Assembly (NCBI GenBank): GCA_001600055.1
Contig: BCIV01000033.1
Location: forward strand, 1 to 14,166
Length of the DNA: 14,166 nt
Direction of reading: 5' to 3'
Origin: Filobasidium wieringae
Lineage: Eukaryota > Basidiomycota > Tremellomycetes > Filobasidiales > Filobasidiaceae
Shown here: positions 7,624-14,166 of the stretch, one piece after another
Layout of the letters: the number at the start of each line of letters is the position of its first letter
Numbering within the stretch: the stretch's first letter is position 1
Made by a program: the position numbers and the translations under genes
Notes under the pieces: model-generated
Seen by the model: the letters and a program-made list of their open reading frames with translations, nothing else
What the model was told of the DNA's origin: nothing
Databases searched by the model: none

Positions 7624-9755
7624 TCAAATCAGAATCGAAACCGCCGTAGCGATAGGTTCCATCACCTTATAAGGCCTCTCCTGATCGTCCATCTGCTCGC
7701 TAATTTTTGTTAGAATACCAGGAATAACGTTCCCATTTACGTCCGTCGTATCACCCAATTCGGCAAGATCCAGTACGAACTGTTTAGCCGCTTCCCGGAT
7801 CGCCGGTTCGGAGGTACTGATGTGAAAAAGCGAGACCCCGTAGTTGACCAAATTCTGATCTTCCGCCACTTTGTAGCTTAAGAGATGGACGAGATGGGAA
7901 GCCAAGAGCCATTCGTTCGGTCGATTGAGAGGTAGAGCCGCCATCAAGTCTTTCTCCCTGTACCCCTTCAACTCCTGAATTGTCTTGGGTAAGGGCGCAC
8001 AGATGGCGGGGGGACGATTGGGTACGTAAGAACAATAATATTCTTGCAGATAGTTGACGGCGGTATGTTGTGGACTGGCAACATGGATACACATCGTAAC
8101 GCAATCAACCAACTGCTCGACCGTCTCGATGGTGGGCCAATTCTTTATCCCCGCTCCTCGGGGGCTTTGCATTTCTTTACACCAATCCCCGATGGCCGTA
8201 TCGTTTTTGACTTGATCGTCCTTGACGAACCCCTTCCCACCGTTAGCCAAGAAAGCCTTGACGAACTTCCTCAAGACTTGCCAAATCAGGGCGACTCCCG
8301 CTCCGTACGCGTAGTTATGAAACTTCTTTTCGCCCAATACCAACTCTTCAAGCGGAAACCCTCTCCCTTTCAAATCGTTGGGAACGTAATTCCCGACCCA
8401 ATCGAAAGTGTCATACGCGTATCTGACATACGAATAGACCTGATCCGCTTTCAATCCCACGATAGGGACTACGACGGAGGGGACCAACGTCTCCCTCGCG
8501 GCGGCGTTCAGTGGCAAAGTTTTCAACCAATGAGGGGAGAGGACTCGGTAGACCAAATGATCGTGAGGGAGGGTCCGATGTGATCCCACTATAGTCGCCT
8601 CTTCGATGAAATGACAGGCAGTCAGATGGACCCCGGCTTCGTGGCGCAACCAATCGCTAGAGGAGAAACAGGTTTTTGCATAGCGCCATGGCCAATCCCT
8701 TGATTGATCGATTTTCGTGTTGGCAGAAGACAAACGGGTGTTGAAGATCGTGACGGAGTTATCGATCGTTTTTTTGTAATCGATAACGATTGCCAGAGGG
8801 TGTAATCTTCCTGCCGGTTCCAATCGGTATAGAGCTACGGCAGCGGGTTGGTACCGACCAAGTTCCGAATTCGCAGACATGGTCTCGATATCCGGTTCCC
8901 CAACAGCTTCCCGAATGAAACTACAATCCTGAACGTAAAGACGTCCATCATTCTCCTTCAAGAACCTTACGATCTCCTTCTCCCCCTGCCTCTCCGCTTC
9001 TTGTTCGAATTCCCTGACCCATTGATCCCCTGCGAGCCGGATAGTAACAGGATTAACCCCTGTGAAACTCTGCTGTCCAAAGTTCTCGTCGGTGTACCAT
9101 TTCCTCCCCACCTCATCCCCGACATTAGGCTCCGCTTGGATATCCTTCTTCAACTCTCGGATCGATTTGTTCCTCTGATCAAGCTTTTCCATGGTATCTC
9201 CCCGATCGGGGTACGAGTAAACAAAATCTTTAAAAGATTGGGGAACGACGGAGGATAAGATGAAGGCGGTATCGGCTAATCTGATCAGATCGAATATGGC
9301 TGCTAGACCTCTTTGATCCTCGTAAGGGATATAGGCGAGGTAAGGTGGATAATCGTTAGGAGAGTTGGGCGAGGGGATTTTCCAGGTGTACAGAGAGGTC
9401 TTTTCCGTAAGGGAACGGGTTAGGGGGAGGGAAGGTTCGAACCCGGCTATATCGTAGTAGGATTGGAACCTGTTCATAGGAATAGAGAGTGAGTATTGAT
9501 CTCGGACAACCACATCGCATCAGATGAGACTCACTTGGTCTCGATCCTCCTGAAAACCTCTGTCATCGCCTTGGCAGTACCGGAGAAACTCCCTTCCACA
9601 ATAGCATCAGAAGAGGTAGGGAGAGTACGTAGAACGCTGTGTGACTCGACGATTCTCGGGAAGATATGGAATTTGATGAGTTCCTGGGAGACGATTCCAT
9701 GATCCCATTCCCTGATGTTGAATAGGTCGTCGAGCCGGGAGGGTAGCTTTGTCAT
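7624..9755 (-). CDS. Lipoxygenase (fatty acid dioxygenase), complete, two exons
   Basis: Inserts molecular oxygen into polyunsaturated fatty acids such as linoleate, giving hydroperoxides that feed oxylipin formation. Exon 1 is 9755-9535 and exon 2 is 9469-7624; the 65-nt intron has gtgagt and aacag ends, and joining restores ...RRIETK-FQSYYDIAGF in phase. The product is 688 aa. All metal ligands of the family are visible: H350 and H355 (HEAGVH), H542 and N546 (HTAVN), and the C-terminal I688 (VSILI). Other landmarks are PPYLAYIPYED, the SHRTLPHDHLVYRVLSPH stretch after the first His pair, LPLNAAAR, and YGAGVALIWQVLRKFV. The C-terminal Ile is found in iron enzymes such as soybean LOX-1, while several fungal manganese enzymes end in Val; the metal here cannot be told from sequence. 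No signal peptide or N-terminal PLAT domain is apparent, so a cytosolic protein is inferred, unlike secreted fungal Mn-lipoxygenases. The ATG has A at -3 and a TATA-like tract lies about 90 nt upstream. Confidence 0.93.
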
Positions 9756-10266
9756 TGTATATGTGAATGGTTGAGAGTATGGCTGGAAGGGCTATGTTGC
9801 GGTGGGACAGATTGTGATGGTGGTGGAAGATGAAAGGTTGACTATATATCCCCAGACCAAGAACCCCAGCAAGGCATCTCACTCTCCATTCTGAGCGATA
9901 ATCGGTAGACAAAACGCTTCCACGTTTCAGGTCACGCGCACGCGCACGTGCACTAGAGCCAGGTTTTCTTATCGTGTCTCAGATATCTCAGCCGTGTCTC
10001 ACATCGCTGTGGATCAATAGAAAGCTGTACGCTATACGCGCTGTGCAGCTGACGCTTTGACGTAGATCGCTAACAACCGGTTATCGTCTTCTGGTGAAAT
10101 TGCTCACACGGACGGGCATCACCAGACTGACAATTCCTGCGCGAGTAATACTGGAAGCAAACGATCTCAATTTTATACTGGTTACTGAACGGATATCCGC
10201 AGTGAAACAATGCCTTGTTGGCGACAAATTCCATATCCCTTCAAGCTGTACAATGTATGATAGACT
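9756..10266. promoter_or_regulatory. Upstream region of the lipoxygenase gene
   Basis: A tatatat tract at 9843-9849 sits about 90 nt before the lipoxygenase ATG and is a plausible TATA element. Further upstream, 9933-9953 is an alternating cacgcg/cacgtg run that contains a CACGTG E-box at 9945-9950, a typical site for bHLH factors. The region also carries the 3' flank of the unknown gene ending at 10267. No protein-like frame was found. Confidence 0.4.
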
Positions 10267-10983
10267 TCAGAGCTCGCGATCCATTTGAAACGCAAAAATG
10301 TATTCGATGTAGGTTCTCTCTTCGGAGATCTCTTCCTTGTATTCGGTTAGTTGCCCTCGCAAGATGTGACCATCGGCGATAAAAGGTATCCATTCTGTAT
10401 CTGGTTTCCTTTGCAGATACGCCTCCCTCACCTGTTTGTGCTCGATAGGACATGTGGCTGCTTCCATCTTCCGAGGCCCTCGCTTTCCAGTTAGTAACTT
10501 GCTCCATGATTTTGATATGAAGCGCAGACTGATATCGTGAGATTGCTGAGAACTCCTAAGTCAGTCGACATTCGTCACGGAGTCAACCATGGCAACTCAC
10601 CCCCTTCTTTGTGTATCTGTGGGAACCTTGTCCGTGAAGATCTTCACATAGGCGATCCATAGAGTTCGCAAGAGTTCCTGTTTCTGCTCACATGATTACC
10701 AAACAGGTATAACAATAAATCACAAGGAAGAGAGATATCAATCGCTGTTGCTCGCAATCGCTCTAATACTGCCACATACGTTATCACCTTGAGCAGACTC
10801 GGAACCAGTCGCCACTACTGAGCTTTTCGAGAGCACAGAGTTCATCTCTAGCGATCCGCCATGCGATTCAGAAGTTGTAGAAGCGGGTTGGCTATTCGAA
10901 CGAGGTTGATATTCGAAATCCCGAACTTTTGGACCGTAGTCTTGGGTCGATATCGAACCTCTACTAGTACCACTATCAGACAT
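10267..10983 (-). CDS. Unknown 182-aa protein, three exons
   Basis: I do not recognise this protein. Exons on the minus strand are 10983-10780, 10683-10601 and 10528-10267, separated by a 96-nt intron (gtatgt...gcag) and a 72-nt intron (gtgagt...tcag). The phases (0 and 2) agree and the total is exactly 183 codons. The first 68 residues (MSDSGTSRGSISTQDYGPKV...) are Ser/Thr/Gly-rich and probably disordered. The remainder (KQELLRTLWIAYVKIFTDKV, LRFISKSWSKLLTGKRGPRK, TEWIPFIADGHILRGQLTEY) looks folded: amphipathic helices, a basic KRGPRK patch and an acidic KEEISEERTYIEY segment before the end FQMDREL. No signal peptide or membrane segment is seen. It lies tandem to the lipoxygenase, 511 nt upstream, with no evident functional link. 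A shorter alternative starts at ATG 10660 with a different second acceptor, but its first exon is less protein-like. Confidence 0.6.
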
Positions 10984-11212
10984 GCCCTTCACAGTGTTCT
11001 ATTGTCGAATCGTGCTGCGAAGTATGATCGTATTTACGAGTTTCCCTGCGTTGCGACTGATCTTTATACCTTTTCCGAGAGACAAAGGAAGTACCGACCG
11101 GTCTCACGATACGAGTCTAATCGTTTGGACTGACGCCACTTCGATCGTTATCATCCCCTTGTTTCGGAGATCCTGCGAGTGATGATCGGTACACTGATAA
11201 TTATAATGCAGA
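10984..11212. other. Short upstream region of the 182-aa gene; nothing further seen
   Basis: Carries the promoter of the minus-strand gene starting at 10983 and the 3' flank of the broken gene ending at 11213. I see no clear TATA box or repeat. The plus-strand open frame across it is the complement of exon 1 plus non-coding DNA. Confidence 0.4.
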
Positions 11213-11625
11213 CTAGATGTACTCGATTGGATGAATCGATAGCTTGGCTTGAAACGTTACGGCCAGATCGTTGTGAATTGCCATCCGAAACAGACGTGGC
11301 GGCTTGAAAGGGGCTTTCCCGCAAATCACATCGAGTATAGAAACTGGGCTATACATGTCTCCTTTGATTACCACAACAAGCTTATGACCACGCAGATTGT
11401 GATGTAGGAAGGGAAGCTCAAGCTGTCCCAATCGACTGCAATCTTGAATATGGTATTTTGAGTGAGAACGAGCTGAATGTTCTCAAGGCTGTCATGGCCA
11501 AAGGCTAGGATGTATGTCCAAGCGTGTAACAGCGTTATGCCCCAGAAGTCCCGGAAACCGTCCGCCATCAGCCATAGCACATTGATGGAGCTTCCTCTCC
11601 GCCTGTCTTCAACAGGCGTCTCCAT
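11213..11625 (-). pseudogene. Frameshifted hypothetical protein of unknown family
   Basis: Two overlapping minus-strand frames look like consecutive parts of one protein. The first, from METPVEDRRRGSSINVLWLM, runs through HAWTYILAFGHDSLENIQLV to about 11435. The second continues as GQLELPFLHHNLRGHKLVVV through RLFRMAIHNDLAVTF to TAG at 11213-11215. The switch falls at a GGG run (minus strand, about 11427-11434), where one base gained or lost would join them. No ATG-plus-intron arrangement that avoids the break was evident. I do not recognise the family. It may be a decayed gene, a sequencing error, or chance; codon character in both halves is protein-like but not decisive. Confidence 0.35.
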
Positions 11626-12064
11626 AGCTTCGGGCGCCGGCCAGCAACAACGAAATTCTACGTATGGGAGACTGAATCCACAAGTTCGTCAACCGTTGCA
11701 TGTTCATCCATTCAATGATTAATTCTGATTGAGGTAATGCCAAGGCGAGACCTCTCATTCTTGAGCGCTCTTTCCACTGTGTCTGATTTTCCCTAGTCAC
11801 GTGTATGTGTAAATCATTCCGTCCATATGCCTCTAGACACAGCATAGCTAACGTCTGTGCTGATCAAAATTTCCCGCTCACTAGATGCTACATCGTACGC
11901 TAAGGTGGCCACTAGCCAGATACGTATCATCGTATACGGATCATCGTCGCCGTAATCTCATCGATAATTGAATGGAGGAACACGAGTCGCGTACGACGAT
12001 ATGCTAATTAATATGCTATAAGAGTTGGTCTGATTGTGATGAGGCCACGCGGAAGATACCGCCG
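11626..12064. other. Intergenic stretch; no firm gene
   Basis: A minus-strand frame at 11845-11609 (78 codons) has no recognisable features, though it could include an upstream exon of the broken gene. A CACGTG site lies at 11798-11803. The part next to 12065 should be the 3' flank of the large minus-strand gene. Confidence 0.4.
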
Positions 12065-14166
12065 CTATGCTCGTCCAGTTGTCCTACTATTCTCCAAGCT
12101 CTCTTGACACATCTTGATCGTTGTCCGAGCTTGATTCAAAAGCGGTACAAGGTTATCAGGTGTCAGGACCAACGTGGGCCTGACATCCGCGATCTTCATC
12201 CCTTCTGCCGAGGGCAGAGTTGGAGAATTGTCTCCCCGACCGATGCCGGAATTCCAGGTAGGTTTACCCCCTGTGATCGAATGATTACGTCGAGGAGATG
12301 CCTCCGGGTTGATACCCAAATTGGCCAACATCCGTCGAGAGTCCGATCGTCCAATTGTTCGATCTTTATCGCCTTCGCCTTCCGCTTCCTTGGGAGTGAT
12401 GCCTCCGGCTGAATTCTGGGTTTCAAAGTTATCCCAGTCGCTGATGCTAGAAGCAATACTACTTCTCCCCCCTGCCGCTCCCTTCTTCCCTTCCTTATTT
12501 GCTTTTGCATTCCCAAACAAAACCGAAGAACTGGATTTCCTCTTCATCGCTTTGATCTCTCCCTCCCCCGAGCTTCGCCTAAATAGACTAGCCAATCCAG
12601 GTCGTACCGGTGATCTAACAACTTCTTTCTTGATCTCCCTCTTCTCCTCCGAGCTCTCCGATCCTCTAGGAGGCTTCATACTTCGAGAGCTAGCAGTAGA
12701 GAATTTCGCCGAAGTAGGCGAGAGTTTTCCGCTAGTCCGCCACATATCCCTCAAGTTGAAGAATCCAGAACGACTGGCTCGCCTTTGTTTACTCATGCTA
12801 GGTGGCATATCTTTGTTCAAATTAGGAATCTGCAGGGGAGGTAAAATCGGAAGGTTCTCCTTCATCCTCATTGAAGATTGTTTAGTCTTAGGAGGGAGTG
12901 GTTTGTCGTCTGCCATAGCGGGAGGTTTAGATAATCTCCGGTCTGACGGACGATTGAATGTGCGTGTAGGAGATAAGGGAGAAATGGGGGGATCGGGAAT
13001 CGCGTTGGCCGGTTTCACTCGGCGATCCTCTAGTCCCGGGGATTGCAAAATATCTCTCAAAATATCAACCTCCTTCTCCGAGAACTCCTTCTTTCCAACC
13101 GAGTTCCCATTTGATGTTTCAGTGTTAACAGGTTCCTTAGGATCTCCAATCAAAGTGATCCTCCTCTCTCTCATTGGTGTTTGAGGAGGTGTCTCGGTTG
13201 AGGATCCAGTCTCACCGAGTTGGATGAGCACATGAGCTTGATCCCACCATCGAGCGTATTCTTCTTTCCCAGATATACAGGCAGGGTTCGATTCGATGAT
13301 AGCTCTTTGCGCTACAAGCGCCTTCAGATCTATCATGCCAATCATTAACCTTCTGATCCAATCATGTAGCAAGAACGAACGCTTACCAGCCACACATCCC
13401 GCAAACTGCTTGACGGCCTGAATCCCCTCCTTCAGTCCTTTCTGCGTACTAGCAACTCTACTAGGAATTTTCAGATCACTTAACGAAACTCTTCTTAAGC
13501 CGGCTGACGAGGGGCTTCTCGATCCTTCCTCTATGGGTACGATCGATGAAGATCTCGTCGCCTGAGGATCACTTGAAATACGAGAAGCCGAGGGGGAAGG
13601 GGCATGTGTTCTGTGAGACATACTTCTCATCGATCCAGCGGGCATAGGGATATCCAAGGGAGGAGCGAGTCTTACGCTTCCCCTCATCGGGCTAGGTAAG
13701 GGAGGAGGAGGTGTGATCCTTTCCCTCTGATACTGTGAAAACGAAACCGGAGCGGTCTTGGGAGTAGGGACCGATCCTCCCGACCCCTTTTTCTCTACGA
13801 TCACCGTCTGACCGTTCCCGCCCCCTTGTGCGGTCCCACTGACGAGTCTCCAACCATCCGAAACCTTCCTTCCATGTTTCTTCCCCATACTACTCAACCG
13901 CTTGAGGGTCGATTTCCTCTTATTCATAGGTGTAGGTAATCCCATCGCTTCCAACTGTCCTTCCCGGTCGACCGGACTGGTCATCCGGAACGCATCCATC
14001 CTAGCATCCTCAGTCAAAGAACTCCCGATCGTTCCCATGGTCCCGACAGTCCCTCTCGTCCCCGTACTAGACCCGGAGAAATCCCGAGCCTTTTCTAAAT
14101 CCAGAGTGAGATCCTTCTTAGCCGACCTGATCCTTGCCCTTCGAGGAGTATGTTCCAAAGCTTCGT
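12065..14166 (-). CDS. Large Ser/Pro-rich basic protein of unknown function, 5' partial
   Basis: The frame is open from the window edge to TAA/TAG-type termination at 12065, with no start codon needed inside the window (it reads ...EALEHTPRRARIRSAKKDLT at the edge). With one 57-nt intron removed (13386-13330) about 680 residues are visible. Most of it is low-complexity and probably disordered: GTRGTVGTMGTIG repeats, Lys/Arg-rich NLS-like patches (NKRKSTLKRLSSMGKKHGRK), many Ser-Pro sites, PPPPLPSP and LPPKTKQSSMRMKENLPILP proline stretches. Two parts look helical: VKQFAGCVADLKALVAQRAI with EEYARWWDQAHVLIQLGE (middle), and the extreme C terminus NLVPLLNQARTTIKMCQESL. This mix of short helices and long phosphorylatable linkers fits a cytoskeletal, cell-polarity or signalling scaffold, but I cannot assign a family, and that role is a guess. 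Confidence 0.75.
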   Translation of the reverse strand, partial: EALEHTPRRARIRSAKKDLTLDLEKARDFSGSSTGTRGTVGTMGTIGSSLTEDARMDAFRMTSPVDREGQLEAMGLPTPMNKRKSTLKRLSSMGKKHGRKVSDGWRLVSGTAQGGGNGQTVIVEKKGSGGSVPTPKTAPVSFSQYQRERITPPPPLPSPMRGSVRLAPPLDIPMPAGSMRSMSHRTHAPSPSASRISSDPQATRSSSIVPIEEGSRSPSSAGLRRVSLSDLKIPSRVASTQKGLKEGIQAVKQFAGCVAGKRSFLLHDWIRRLMIGMIDLKALVAQRAIIESNPACISGKEEYARWWDQAHVLIQLGETGSSTETPPQTPMRERRITLIGDPKEPVNTETSNGNSVGKKEFSEKEVDILRDILQSPGLEDRRVKPANAIPDPPISPLSPTRTFNRPSDRRLSKPPAMADDKPLPPKTKQSSMRMKENLPILPPLQIPNLNKDMPPSMSKQRRASRSGFFNLRDMWRTSGKLSPTSAKFSTASSRSMKPPRGSESSEEKREIKKEVVRSPVRPGLASLFRRSSGEGEIKAMKRKSSSSVLFGNAKANKEGKKGAAGGRSSIASSISDWDNFETQNSAGGITPKEAEGEGDKDRTIGRSDSRRMLANLGINPEASPRRNHSITGGKPTWNSGIGRGDNSPTLPSAEGMKIADVRPTLVLTPDNLVPLLNQARTTIKMCQESLENSRTTGRA
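13330..13386 (-). other. Probable 57-nt in-frame intron
   Basis: GTAAGC donor, TAATG branch-like element and GATAG acceptor bound a 57-nt stretch that is a multiple of three and has no stop. Removing it joins QFAGCVA to DLKALVAQRAI in one helix, while reading through adds 19 residues (KRSFLLHDWIRR...). Size and signals match the other introns of the window. Confidence 0.7.

Noticed and set aside
8044..8583. 179-codon plus-strand open frame
   Set aside because: It lies entirely on the reverse complement of the lipoxygenase coding exon, which carries all family motifs; the frame has no features of its own.
9430..9450. tRNA B-box-like ggttcgaaccc
   Set aside because: It lies inside the lipoxygenase coding exon, no A-box or cloverleaf surrounds it, and it encodes conserved residues (GFEPS).
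12309..13184. 291-codon plus-strand open frame
   Set aside because: It is the antisense of the large Ser/Pro-rich minus-strand gene; its Leu/Ser/Pro-rich content mirrors that gene's codons.
1..14166. CRISPR array, bacterial operon or phage-like system
   Set aside because: No regularly spaced repeats with unique spacers, no bacterial gene signals, and every firm gene contains spliceosomal introns.

Overview
The window looks like nuclear DNA of a basidiomycete yeast or fungus, most likely a tremellomycete (Cryptococcus / Kwoniella / Tremella type). The reasons are: genes broken by many very short introns (mostly 55-78 nt, GT...AG) whose removal restores well-known fungal proteins; no bacterial-style operons or Shine-Dalgarno sites; and long, Ser/Pro-rich disordered proteins. 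The genus assignment is inference from gene architecture only.

Layout. (1) 1-1154, plus strand: 3' part of a peroxisomal-type NADH pyrophosphatase (Nudix family, NPY1-like), rebuilt from at least six exons, one of them an 18-nt microexon. Its 5' end is off the window and its first visible part is unclear. (2) 1924-3375, minus strand: a complete six-exon SSU1-type sulfite efflux pump (380 aa), convergent with the Nudix gene. (3) About 3500-6640: a gene-poor, repeat-rich stretch with broken or doubtful reading frames, hairpins, a 10-bp tandem repeat and a 14-bp inverted repeat at its two edges (3534 and 6609). It is best explained as decayed mobile-element DNA, but I cannot name the element. 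(4) 6640-7620: mostly non-coding, with one weak spliced mini-gene candidate. (5) 7624-9755, minus strand: a complete two-exon lipoxygenase (688 aa) with all five expected metal ligands and no secretion signal. (6) 10267-10983, minus strand: a three-exon gene for a 182-aa protein that I do not recognise, found by joining exons in three different frames. (7) About 11213-11625, minus strand: a frameshifted remnant or mis-sequenced gene of unknown family. (8) 12065 to beyond 14166, minus strand: 3' part of a large, mostly disordered basic Ser/Pro-rich protein of unknown function, with one 57-nt in-frame intron.

The genes do not form an evident pathway: a nucleotide diphosphatase, a sulfite exporter, an oxylipin-forming dioxygenase and two unknowns sit next to each other as ordinary independent fungal genes. 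I found no convincing new multi-gene system. The points most worth a second look are the gene models that simple ORF calling misses (microexon, 182-aa spliced gene, in-frame intron) and the 3.1-kb stretch bounded by inverted repeats.
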